A DNA stretch of 64,000 nt from Fremontodendron californicum (Eukaryota; Streptophyta; Magnoliopsida; Malvales; Malvaceae), in assembly GCA_030761205.1 (NCBI GenBank), contig JAULJL010000035.1, positions 18,579,001-18,643,000 of the forward strand, in the 5' to 3' direction. The stretch's first letter is position 1. Each line of letters starts with the position of its first letter. Below are positions 33,896 through 45,796 of this stretch, in pieces. The notes under the pieces are model-generated. The model did no database searches. It saw only the letters and a list, made by a program, of their open reading frames with translations, and was not told where the DNA came from. Made by a program: the position numbers and the translations under genes.

Positions 33896-35363
33896 GACAG
33901 TGAAAAGAGATTGAAAGTAATTTATTTAACAGTCGAGAAAAATAAAAAAGATGGTTTGTTTGCAAAGATAGATTAGTTTAAGGTCTCCTTTTGTTGGTGT
34001 TTTTGTTTTATTTTTTATTTTTCCTTTTCTATTAAAAATAAAAAATTATCATTTACAATTGTTAATAGATCTAATAATTTTAGACACGATACGAAAAAAT
34101 TACATGAACTCAAGATAAATACATGAAATTATAAAAATTTATATAACACGAATTATAAATATATTAAAATTTATATCAATATATAAAATTTTAAACACAA
34201 TTATAATAAAAATAATACAAATATATGAAATCTACCGAGGCTTTTACTGGCCGAATAAATGTTGAATGGTAAATGGGGTATGGGATATTTGAATTGGGGG
34301 TAAAGGTTTTGATGATATATAATATAGCCGTTTAGGGGAAAGAAAAAAAAGACAGAAAATACTTTTGCCTTTTTGCCTGTCCTATTAATCTATATATGAC
34401 TATTCTCTTATCTACTATTTTGACCTTTTCTGTTGTTTGAAAATAGAGCCCTTTTTTCAAACAAACGAAAAAAAAGAGCCCTTTTGTTACTTTTGGCCTA
34501 AATTTTGCAACAACAAAAAAAAAGTAAGGACTATAACCTAAGAAGTAAGAACCGTTTTACTATATGAAATGTAAAAGTAGGTTTATAAATCCTATAAAAA
34601 GTCTAGTGTTATGGAAAAAAGTGAGCAAATTTGAAAACTCCAACTGTTAGTATATTGTTACTAGACTTAGCAATTTGTATATTGATATCGTAGGTTTTTT
34701 ATTCAAATATAGTTGATTTTATTTTATTTACTAAATATCGTTAGTTTTAAATTATTTTTCAAAATTTTTTTTTTTTAAAATCACCATGACGATTTTTCAA
34801 CAGAAATTTTATTTTATAAAAAAAACAAAGTTGAAAAATCGTCATGAACCATTGCGATTTTCCAACTTAATTTTTAAAAGAATTTGATTTTTTACCTTGA
34901 AAAATTGACATGGGTCCTAAAGATTTCTCAATTGGTTTTAAAAAAAATGGATTTTGAAAAATAATTTGAAACCAACAGTATTTCGATAAATAAAAATAAA
35001 AACAGCAGTATTAAGATAAAAAAAAAACAGATATCGTATCGTGTTTAAAAATATCAGATCTAATTATTATCATTTATTTATCTGAATATAATATTGTATC
35101 TGAATATTTAATGTCATATTTTAAGGATATGTATTCTTTGTTTAAAAAATTAGATCTGAATCATTATTTTTCAACTAAAAAAAGTATTAGGTTCAAGCAA
35201 AATCTATTACATTTTATCCATTATTGAGTTTAGTGTTTCCTTTTTTGCAGCTCAATATGCAAATTGAAGCTATACTTAACTTTGATGTTTATATTCAAAT
35301 CGTTTGTTGGGCTTGTTCATGCAACTCCTCTAACACATTTGTTTTCAATATTTTCTTGCATGA

Positions 35364-35408
<45 letters not shown>

Positions 35409-35550
35409 TATTTCCATTTTGCCTATCTTCCCAACTTGTAACTATAGCAAAAAAGTAAAGGCAAAAGAACCCCCTTAACTTCAAGCTATTGACATTTGAT
35501 TCAAGTTCACAAACCCCAGGTAAATAAAATGGAAATAATATATATATATA
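31050..35550. other. AT-rich intergenic region between divergent genes
   Basis: No gene is supported. It holds an (AAAT)n tract near 31896-31918, (TA)n tracts near 33865-33892 and 35370-35406, a decayed ACACGAT-type repeat near 34078-34230, and homopolymer runs. The frame at 35224-35478 merely crosses the (TA)n tract. Confidence 0.6.
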
Positions 35551-35551
35551 T

Positions 35552-35725
35552 GATTTTGTTAATAAGTGTATTTAAAACATTTTTTTAAAATTACTAAATA
35601 TAATAATAATATTTTTATCTAATATATTAAAAAAATAATTATAGCATTTAATATAAAACTATTATTATATATAATATATTTAGTTATTTTAAAAAATATC
35701 TAAAGAGTACCCGTTAACAAAATTC
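35552..35725. mobile_element. MITE, TTTTGTTAACGAG family, copy A
   Basis: The left end GATTTTGTTAATAAGTGT is inverted against the right end ACCCGTTAACAAAATTC, with similarity continuing inward (TTTTTTTAAAATTACTAAAT against its complement). About 174 bp. (TA)n tracts lie immediately outside both ends. Confidence 0.6.
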
Positions 35726-36016
35726 ATAATATATATATATATATATATATATTTTGAAAAGGCAGCATACCAATTGCCAAAGGCCAAAAACAAATAAATC
35801 CTTGACTTCAGAATCAAGCATAAGGAGAGTTAAGAGTTTACATTTCCAAAGTTACAAAAAAACTAAAGACCTTTTGGCATTGACAATATTTTTAATGCAG
35901 TAGTTGATTCTTATCTTATGGCAGCCATTTTTCAGTACTAAAATGTTCAAAAAATGTTGTTTATTTCCCCTCTTGCATGGCAGAAGAAAAAAAATACTAA
36001 CTACCAATTTCTTATA

Positions 36017-36200
36017 GAGTTTTATTAACGAGTGTCCTTGAAGTACTCTTTAAGATTAGTTAATACACTATTTAAAGTAATAACATTGTATTAAATGCAA
36101 AAATTGATAATTTTATTTATCATTTTCAATGCATTGATTGAAAATATTAATATATTTAGTAACCTTAAAAAATACTTTCAGGACACTCGTTAACAAAATC
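36017..36200. mobile_element. MITE, TTTTGTTAACGAG family, copy B
   Basis: The best preserved copy. Left GTTTTATTAACGAGTGTCCT and right AGGACACTCGTTAACAAAATC are inverted repeats, continuing inward through CTTTAAG and CTTAAAAA for about 40 bp with mismatches. The interior is AT-rich and non-coding. Confidence 0.7.
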
Positions 36201-38190
36201 TTTTATTATATTATATTTTCCTAAATTTTATGTGCTTCTTGACTTTCATTATTTTCCATATGGAAGCTAAGGTCCCTACATCTAACCACTCTCAATCATG
36301 GTTCCTTTGATGACCACAAACACCCCCAATTTAAGGTTTCAAAACTAAGAAATTGGTGGTTAAGACAGGGTCCAGCCTTTTTTATGTATGAGTAATGAGC
36401 CTATATGAACTATTATTAACTAGTTTTTAAGTAACCCAAGCTTGGGACCTCTCAATAAATTTTTGTATAATTACTATAACTCTAAAAGGGTGCAAGCTGT
36501 ATGCTCATATGAGATCAGCTAGCTGTATTGAATTAAAATGAAATTACTACAGTCCATTATTAACATTGATAAGGGGTAAGGGCTTTTGCTTGTTAAGTTG
36601 ACAAAAAAAATTCATGGCATACAAATTTACACTGTTTGGTAGAAGGGAAAGAGAAAGAAAATGGTGTGGAAGGAAAATTTATTTTCTTTTCAATTTTTAT
36701 TTCGCTAGGTAGGGGAGAAATAGGAGTGAAAGAAAATGAGTAGATTTATACTTTTCCCTTCCTTTCAAATGTGACAAAAAAAAAATACCCATTTAACTTA
36801 AATTAATAATTTTATTTACAACTTTATGCTTAATCTCTCTTTTTTTTTTCCCTCTATTGTCCATTCTTATACCAAAAACAATGAAAGAAAAATAACTTCT
36901 TCTTTTTTCTCATTCCTTTTTTCTTTCTTCATCTTATTCCTTTCTTACTACCAAACATAGTGTTAAGGTTTGAATTGCAAGTTAAAGGATCTTAAAAGCA
37001 TTGTTGGCCTATTCTTCTTCTTCTTTGTTGATTGGTTACAATTACAAATATAAATTTTTATTACAATCAAATAAATAATTTCATATATACCAAATATTAC
37101 ATTCATTGAAGAAATCAATAAATAAACTAACTAATTAAAGATATCAACATAAAGTTGAAATGAACCCAATGAGACTTAAATCAACATAATGTTTTTTAGT
37201 TACTAGTTTTTCTTTTGTTTTACTCTTTGAGTTTTTGCCCCCTTATACAAAATTGAATAAAATTCATCATATATGTTGAGGTCTAGAGGAGTTGTGGTTG
37301 AGCTTGGCTAGTTAAGGAACTAGAAGGCTGCTTGTGAGTTCGTCTAGACATGCAAAACAAGGGGTCCTATAATTCCCTCTTTGATACTTAATGCTTCATT
37401 CGAATGGTCGGTGGAAGTCTTTCTCATCGCGTCATCCATGTTATTTTGTAATTGGATTTTTAAAAGTTTAATGACAAAACGACAATGTAACGCGATAAAA
37501 GAAGCTTTTATCGATCATCCAAATGAATCATAAATCAAGAAACAACATTGTACCCAACTTGTGTTATTATATAGAGTAGTAGCTGTCAGGGATGTTCAAG
37601 CTCAAACCTGTGCTTTTCTGCGATTGGTTGAGTACTCATTAGCGCCTTGGCTAGCACTAAGATTTGAGTCTCACTAACAGTTTCACTTGGTGGGTGAACT
37701 ATGGTATGCCCAAACCCTGAACCGAGATAACCTTCCCTCACCTAAACTTTTGTATCGATAGTCATGTGACCTGTTCGTAAAATGCTGGACTCTTAATTTC
37801 AATGATCAGAGATCAAACTCTGACAACTTTAAATATATATATATATATAAAAAATAAAAAAAAAACCGATCGTGAGAGCCCACTTGGGAGCTTCAACTTA
37901 GGGGCTATTTTGAGGTTCAAAGCATTTGGGGCTTAGGCCTTTTGAGGTCAAGATGCTTGGGCCCTTTTTATCCCGAGCGCCTAAGTGCCTGGACCTGAAC
38001 GACTAGACCTTAGATCCAGTCCAGGCAACTGGGCCCATTATGGTAATGTACGGTATACCAAACAATGTATGTGTGGGTTTGGAGCCGAATTAATGGTATT
38101 ATTTATTAATTAATAAATAATAAAATGTAATTAAAAAATTAATTCTAGAATTAGGTATACCAAAAGTACCTTTATTTTTTTTAAGGGTCC
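36201..38190. other. Intergenic region upstream of GC1-like gene
   Basis: No coding gene. AT-rich, with the SINE-like segment at 37590-37845 and the GC1 promoter and leader from about 38190. Nothing else is recognised. Confidence 0.5.
37590..37845 (+). mobile_element. tRNA-derived SINE-like remnant(s)
   Basis: TGGTTGAGTACTCATTAGCG resembles a polymerase III A box. About 35 bp later GATTTGAGTCTCAC resembles a B box. A second similar module follows (GACCTGTTCGTAAAATGCTGG, then AGAGATCAAACTCTGAC) and ends in a (TA)n/A-rich tail. The arrangement suits a decayed plant SINE or two fused SINEs. The class call is inference. Confidence 0.4.
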
Positions 38191-38415
38191 AATGAAAGTC
38201 CGCCACATGTCATTTTGTCCAGCAAAGTCGTTTTCATTTTTAATTCTTAGAACTGGAAAGAACAAAAAACCACCGCAAAAGTCGGAAAAAAACAGAGAAA
38301 AAAGAAATTTTTTAAAAAAAGTCGCCAATAAGATTCAAACAGTTGAAATTCTCTGCTTTTTTTCCCCTCATTCTCAGACAAACGAAACCAAAAATCAATC
38401 TTTTCCCTCTCAAAG

Positions 38416-38919
38416 GTATTTTATTTTCTCTCTTTATTTCATTTTTTTTTCAAGTATCGCTATTTATTTACAATTTTTTAATTCTTTCAATTTTCGGGTT
38501 TTTTAATTGATTGAGTTTCTTCATCCCCGATCAATAACTCTTAGTTAATATTTCGTGTTTTAGATTATAAATTAAGAATTTATTTTTATTAACATTTTGT
38601 TTGACTTTTTGAAAGCTATTGGTTCTCTTTTTTTCCCTGAATTTCGTTGCTTTTTATTAGGCTACTTTTCCCTTAATTAATTAACTAACTAATCAATTTA
38701 GTGCCTAAAAATCTTCATTTTCTGTCTAATCAGATGTAAATAGGTTCCAAACGTTAAATTTTGATTCAAAGAAAGCTAATTTTAACATTAACGTATTCAA
38801 GATTCTTAATTAACCAAATTTGTGATATTAATGAGCTAGTATTAGTTATTAGAAATAAGTTTCAATTGTCAAAACTGCGTGTAAAATTCATAATTTTTAT
38901 TTTATTTTGTTTTGTGCAG
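38416..38919 (+). other. Probable 5'-UTR intron of GC1-like gene
   Basis: An AAAG/GTATTTTA donor at 38416 and a TTTTGTGCAG acceptor ending at 38919 flank T-rich sequence. A short leader exon would lie upstream and about 113 bp of leader between the acceptor and the ATG at 39033. It is typical in size for a plant leader intron. RNA support is not available. Confidence 0.5.
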
Positions 38920-39032
38920 GAAAAGCTGCAATAGGAAGAAGATTTGATGGTTTTGTTGTTGAAGGTTGTTATAACTGATTAAATAACATCTCAGTGGCAT
39001 TATTGTAATTTAATCGAGGGAGGCGTTACCTG

Positions 39033-42000
39033 ATGTGGCCTTTATATTTTCTGTCAAACAAGATTCTTAAAACAGATGAAGATGATGAAGAAGGAAATGA
39101 TGAGGATCACATGAATGTGGCAGCAAGATGCTGCCGTTTTGAGCTATCATCTGATAATCGAATTAGCCACGAGGCAGTGTTGCCTCGATCTCATTTTGTT
39201 CAAGTGAGTGCATTAGGGTTTTTAAGTTACCTTGTGTTGCAAGTTTATTTGCTTATGTTTCAATATATAGAGTTTATAATGCTGTGATTGGGATTTGTTT
39301 CTCTCTAAACTGAAGTTTGGTGTTTATAGGTTCCACATGTAAACCAACTGTTCTCTTGGGACTGTGGGCTTGCTTGTGTTTTGATGGCTTTGACTACTGT
39401 TGGCGTTAATGACTTTAGTATTCAGAACTTGGCTGAGCTTTGCAGCACAACTAGGTATGTTGTCATTACGAAGTCAGAAGTTAAAACTTTTATTTGTTTA
39501 ATTTATGAGAAGAATTATATAGAAATAGAACCAGGAAAATTTGGACATGATATACATTCCTACCATTTCATTTCATCTTTAAGATAGGCTGCATTTGGAT
39601 ATATAAGCTGATATGAGCCATTTCTGATGAATATTATTGTTTACATCTTGTATGCAGCATCTGGACTGTAGATCTGGCTTACTTATTGCAAAAGTTTTCT
39701 GTTAGGTTTTCTTATTATACTGTAACATTTGGAGCTAACCCGAACTACTCTGGTGAGACGTATTACAAGGTAATTAATCTTTGTACCATATGCATTTTTG
39801 TAATTATTTTGTGTCAGTGCTAATGGCTTTTTGCTTGGTTGCGAATTGATAAGGGAGTATCATGTTGGCATTCTTGTTTATTGCTTCAAGCTCTGCACCT
39901 TGACTTGTATGATTTATATTATAGATTAAATAATATGCCTGCTTTATTAACTGCTTAAATAGCCAGTGTGTGATTTTCCATTAGCTTGTATTATAGTAGA
40001 TCTAATTAGCTATGTGATGTTTCTGCATGACTACATCTTTCCAGCAACATGAATATGTGGCACGCTGCTTCTATTTTCTTTGTTTTGCATCCTTGGAAGG
40101 AAATTAGATCTGAATTTTTTCTGTGGGATTTTCCTCCTTCCAATGGTGATGTGTCAGGAGATTGTAGTCTCATTAAAGTTCTCATGATTTATCTTTTTCA
40201 GTTGATTAACTTGTGAGATTATTGTTGCAAACATAATAATTAGTGATATTACTTTGAGTAATCTGCAGGAACAATTGCCTACTGATCTGGTTCGAGTAGA
40301 TACACTATTCCAAAAAGCAGTGGAAGCAGGAATCAAGATAAGGGTATTCATCTGAGAGCATAATTGCTTTTATCTCGATACATTAAATTGTTGTAGGAAG
40401 GAACATTATATTCTGACTGCATTTTGATCGCTGTAGTGATAAACTTTTCCTTTTAAATGTTAATAGCCAATGGTTTGTTTTCATATTAAAGAAGGAAAAT
40501 GGTTGGTAACATCCAATACTTGCAATTAAACAGATTGGATTCCTTCATTTCATATTTATATTTTGGTTTCTTTGAACTTAGTCGAATGCTTAATATTGAA
40601 GTAGGCCATTGTTCATGTTAATTAAAGAAAAAACAAAACAAAAACCTTGTTGCTGATGAAAATTTCCGCTCCTCTTACTCTGTCTTTCTCTGTGTGGCAT
40701 AATTTCGACGGTCTTTGCCACAATTTAACTTTTTTCTTGGGGTTATGAACTCTGTCCCCCATTTTACAGGGCAGGTCAATCAGTGGAGAAGAAATCTCTC
40801 ACTGGATCTTGTCAGGGAAGTATATTGCGATTGCTTTGGTTGACCAGTACAAATTGAGGTAATATTCTCTTTTTGGGATTTTTTTCCTAGTTGGCTGTTA
40901 TTGTACAACTTCTGCTGTTTCCTTCAGACACTGAAATGAAACTCCTAATATTAATATATCTGGTTTCCTGAGTTTTGTATTTCCTCCTTTCTGTGCCTCT
41001 GTATTTGAGCAGGTATTATACAAAGGGTTAAGTTCTTGCATGATAATGACTTCTTATCTAGTGATGATATCCTAGTGCTGAATTCTTCTGCCAAAATCTT
41101 GCATTGCAGTCAGTCTTGGATGGGGGGTGTCATCATCCCTGGATTTCATGGAAATGATGTAGGATACACTGGTGAGTGTTGCACGCTTTTAGAATGTTGT
41201 TTTTCATATTCAAGTTGAAAATACAAATTAGAATGTTAATATGAGAATACATATCCTTGGTACTTTGTGTTTGATTGACAATTTCCAGTGTAATAGATGC
41301 AATGGTTTGTCAAGAAAATAAATATATGCTTGTGGATAAGTTTCTTAAACACTATCAAGCCTGGAAATCATTGTGATAATTTGTGATTCAGCTAATAACA
41401 GATGGTTTATACTTCATAGTTAGAACAAAGGGTTTTCTTCCTTTGAGTACTCATTGCTTCATGTCCTATTCAATCTTTTCCTGCTCAAGAAAATTCCTCA
41501 AACGTTGTTATATATTTTCTATGAACTTTTACAACCAATCTACATCCGATCTCGTTATTAAGGAGTTTGCTCTCTTTGTAGGTCACTATGTCGTGATATG
41601 TGGCTATGATGCTGAAGCAGAAGAGTTTGAGATTAGAGATCCTGCAAGTTCTAGGTACTATCTAAGCTTTCTTTATCACTGCTTGGCAGCTCCCTAATGT
41701 CTTTGTCATATAATCTCTTTTTTTTTTTGTTCAAGGTCATATAATCATTTTAGTCACCGTCTTAAGGTCATCATTCTTGGTGCTTTTTAACACTAATGTT
41801 CATAAATAAGCATGTTAAGAAGCTTGACTTAAGGCAGCCGTTTCTTGACACTTGGAATGCCAATATGCACTTTCCAGGCTTATCAATGCCAGGACCAATA
41901 TATTGAATGCAAAAATTCGTTTTAAACTAATACTGGTGGATTATCCAACAAGTTAAGATTCAGGGAACTGTCATCTACCAATGTTACAATCAATCTACAA

Positions 42001-43844
42001 AAATCTTACTATATCATATTTTGCATTAACATAAGAAGTTGCAAATGATTTTAAAAATTTCATGGCATAATTTGGTAATTAGAGCAATACATGTGTTCAT
42101 AAAATATATGAAGATTTTGGATCATATTAAATTATGTAACTCTTGTGGATGACTGGAGACTTCAGTGACCATTCAGTTCATTATCCTGTTTTCCACACTT
42201 TTCTAACAACTCCTGTCTCCTTATTGCTATCATTCGTCAAAGTCATAGTTTCCTTTGTTACTTTTATGAGTCTTTATCTTGTCAGTTTTAGCCAATATTC
42301 TATGAATTTATTATTATTCTTGTGATCACATCATGATGATTAGATATTATCATATATGTGAAAAGCTTTCTGATTTTTGTGTTCTATTAATATTGTTGTT
42401 CTCCTTAGCTGAATGTTTCAATTGAGTTTTATTGAAAGTCTTTTTGATGTCATCCTTGGCTAAATGTATTTATAGATTAGAACCATGCGGTTTCACAAAG
42501 TAATTGCCTACTAATAGCCGGTTGATCTGACAGCTATGAATGAGGGAGAAGCATACTTAGCAAGATTAATGTGTTAAACTACACATTCTTCATTAAAATT
42601 TTGTTAATTCATCAACTCTGCAAGCTTGTCCTTTAGAAATTATTTCATCTTCTGCTAGAAGCATAAACTTGAGAAAAGAATATGTGCAGGAAACATGACA
42701 GGGTCTCATCAAAGTGCCTCGAAGAAGCACGCAAATCCTTCGGTACTGACGAAGATCTTCTTCTGGTAATTTATCTATAAAACAATAAAACTTTTGCCTT
42801 TACCATCTTGCATCATAATACCTCATCATTGTTGGTTGAAACGCTTTTCCCTGCATGTTTTGTTTCACATTGCTGTGCAAACGAGAGTAACTGAGCCTTT
42901 AACTGCCTCTCATTGTCGTAGTCTAGCTTTTTTTGGCCAACGTTAGTCTCTAGTTGAAGACTCATTTATTCCTATAATTTATTTTGTTTGGACAAGATAT
43001 TTAATACAATCAGTAGTCGGTGCCTCGGTGGCTCCTTCCTGCAAGGATTTAAAAAGATTAAAAAGAGAATGTGCACGAGTCTATCCTTTCCAGTACGAAT
43101 CTTTTGTAAAGATTTTTTTTCTCCAGTCTCCAGGAGGTAGTGATATGATTTTCAATTTATGGAGATGTTTGATTGTTGCAAAGCTGGTAGTTAAATGTCC
43201 TAATAAACTCAACTTTAGGTTACAAAAAGAGAGAAAATTTATCTGAATCTAATATGCAGGGCTGAGCAGTGTTGTCAAGGTGCAAGCACACGCTAGGCCC
43301 TAGAACTCTTATATTGCTTGAGGCTCAAAGCGAAAAAAAAGCACTCATATGAGTGAAGTAAGGCCCAAAATATGTGTGTGTTTGTGTATATGTATAAAAT
43401 AAGCTTAAGATATATATTTATGATAATAAATTCTAAAACATTTGATATTACCCCCTTTCTTACTAGTAAAAAGTACAGTTAATGAAAAATAAATTGAAGA
43501 GAACTTTAATCAGACGGATTTTTTTTGCACCAATCGTCTTACAAAAAAGTGCGATTAGGCACAACAAGCGTGCGTCTGATCACGTCTTGTCCAAAAAGGT
43601 CTGAGGTGTTTTTGTTGTCTAGCGTGCCTAGACGCACGCCTTAACAACACTGGGGGTGAGCCTAGATCCCATGTGGACTAAGTTACTTAAAAGATTAAAT
43701 ATTCATCCAGATTACTTCAAACTTTACATGAGATAAAAGGCAACGTATTGGCCTAGCATTATTCATCACTTGTTTGGGCTTTGCTATGTTCCTACGCAGA
43801 TATCTCTCGAGGAGAGCCGGAAGCAGAACTACCCTGTGTTATGA
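39033..43844 (+). CDS. GC1: GC1-type guanylyl cyclase-like protein
   Basis: Nine exons: 39033-39203, 39330-39454, 39658-39769, 40269-40343, 40770-40858, 41110-41171, 41582-41654, 42690-42765 and 43800-43844. All introns are GT-AG with consistent phases, giving 275 residues, close to the length I recall for Arabidopsis GC1 (At5g05930). The start M-W-P-L fits that family. Conserved stretches are SWDCGLACVLM (from about residue 66), SIWTVDLAYLLQKF, EQLPTDLVRVD, GHYVVICGYD, EIRDPASS and SFGTDEDLLL. GC1 was described as a soluble plant enzyme making cGMP from GTP; that activity is transferred, not shown. The Cys-His-Asp spacing also resembles the C39-like peptidase fold. Intron 8 is the longest and carries a hAT-type MITE. 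The last exon encodes only 14 residues. Confidence 0.9.
43267..43652. mobile_element. hAT-type MITE in GC1 intron 8
   Basis: Left CAGTGTTGTCAAGG and right CCTTAACAACACTG are inverted repeats, extending inward through CACGCTAGGC and GCCTAGACGC. The 8-bp flanks GGGCTGAG (43259-43266) and GGGGTGAG (43653-43660) match at 7 of 8 bases, the size expected for hAT insertions. The element is 386 bp, non-coding, and lies wholly within intron 42766-43799. Confidence 0.8.
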
Positions 43845-45638
43845 TTTTTCTGCACTTTGTATATTATTACCTGATATTTATCTCGCAACCGTTCATCGAG
43901 CTCAGCTGCTCTCATCATTTTCTGCACAGCACATATTTCAAGCTTTGTGTATAGTAAGCTTTCAGAAGGAATAATATTCTCGTATGTTGTAGACTTGCTT
44001 ATGTTAACAAAAAAAAAATGATTTGGTTTTAATCTGCAAATTACAGGCATTTGTACAAAAGTGCATTCATTTTGTACATGAATTGTATATTGCAATATCT
44101 AATAATTGTTGTATAATAAATTGTTTATTTCTTATATTTCTTTGACAGTGTTGGGAACTTAATTGTACCAAGATTGTTAAAACTCAAATCTATATTAACT
44201 CACATGAATGAAAGATCAAGTGTTTTTCTTTTCATGGATAATTTTACTCTCCTTTATGCATGGTTGTAAAATCGGATTGGATTGATTGGTTGGACCGATT
44301 CAATCGAGAATTTTTCGTTTGATATGTTTGATAAAATTGGGATTTTATCGAACCGATAAAAAATCGGTTAAACCAATAAAACCAAATTAAATTGATAATA
44401 ATTTTTTTTTTTTTGTAAGTGATGAGATTTGAACTTTTTATTTTTTTAATTATATATTAAAGATCATAAATATATATATATATATATTGAATATTTACTA
44501 TATTTGATATTTGTTTAATATTAAAATTATATATTTAAAATTTTTTAATTGAATCAAATGGATCTAATCAAATGAATTTGATAATTAAAGATCACACCAA
44601 TTTGATCTTTGATTAAAATTTTTATTCCTTAATTATATGTTCCTCTTGTCCATGTTTGATCCATCACTTCATTATTTCTTTTTTTTTTTGGCTTAGCCCT
44701 CAAGATTCAATCATTCAACATGCCGAAATGGTTCCATTCAATAGTTGAATTATGTAGTTGTAAAGCCCCAATCCAAACTAGAAAGAAGAAATTATTAAAT
44801 AGATTCCTTTTACGTCAAATAAGTCGTGTCGTGTCGTCAATATTAGAGTTTAAGGGTTTATTTTGAAAGTTTGAATTGAAATGAATGGGATGAGATTTAT
44901 GAAATGAGAAGGGATTACTCTTTATTATGTAATTTATTATCATATAAAAGCTAGAAAAGCATTTGAATGCAGACTTAAAACCATGGGTGCGTTTATACCT
45001 TAAAAAAATGCAAACCATGTGCAAAAACTCTAGCAGCAAAAAATGGTGTAGTAAGTTAATAAAAGGCTTAAATTAAAGCCACAAATTTGGCGTAAACCCC
45101 CCTTGTTCCAGCAGGGGGTTTCTATTCTAACCCACACTTTTGAGACCACACCTGATCTAATTATCAAATAAAGAAAATAAGGAATTTGGACTTGTCTTTT
45201 GTATAATTGGATATTAAATGCCAAAATGTGGGCATTAAATTAAAGCATTGAAGGATAATGAACAAATGTTATCATATTCTTTTTAGCAAAGTGGAAGAAG
45301 GTGATGGGCGGTGGCGCTGGCGGTGGCGGTGGTGTTGTGGACAGAGACGTGGAAGTGGAAATGGAAATGGCGAGATAATAGTTATTTTTTTGTTTTTGGC
45401 ATTTGGGTCAAAAGTTGTGATGCAAAGTGTTAATAGTGGAAATCATTTCCAAGAATCTCCCAAAACAAGGTGCCACTGCCAAGGCTTCCTTCCGACACAC
45501 CTTTGCTATTTCCCGAATAACAATGACACCATGTCCTTCGCTTACACAAACCCCATAACTTGGTGCCATTTAATCATTTCTTTTTTCCTCATAGTACCAA
45601 AATTGGAAGATTATATATATATATATATATATATATAT
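43845..45638. other. GC1 3' flank and AT-rich intergenic sequence
   Basis: The first 250 bp probably hold the GC1 3' UTR (AATAAATTG near 44114). Around 44270-44390 a decayed GGTTGGACCGATTC/AACCGATAAAA repeat occurs, typical of plant intergenic sequence. No gene is seen. The frame at 45258-45650 is a simple-sequence product (GGTGGCGCTGGCGGTGGCGG followed by a (TA)n tract). Confidence 0.5.
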
Positions 45639-45796
45639 GGATTTTGCTAACAAATTATATATAGTAATATCTTCATTCAATGTATTGAAAATGATAAATA
45701 AAGTTGTCAGCTTTTGTATTTAATATAATACTTTTACTATAAATAGCATATTAATTAATCTTAAATAGTACCCTAAGAGAGCTCGTTAGCAAAACT
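45639..45796. mobile_element. MITE, TTTTGTTAACGAG family, copy C
   Basis: Left GGATTTTGCTAACAAATT and right GAGCTCGTTAGCAAAACTC are inverted. The left end abuts a (TA)n tract (45612-45638) and the right end abuts CTATATATATAAG. About 158 bp. Confidence 0.6.

Noticed and set aside
41036..41218. Exon 6 of GC1 starting upstream at the earlier TTTGAGCAG acceptor (about 41013)
   Set aside because: That acceptor would bring in TAA within a few codons. The acceptor ending at 41109 restores S-Q-S-W in frame, as in the family.
45258..45650. 130-codon frame with W-R-W-R repeats
   Set aside because: It is generated by a GGTGGCGCTGGC simple repeat and a (TA)n tract, with no domain or splice evidence.
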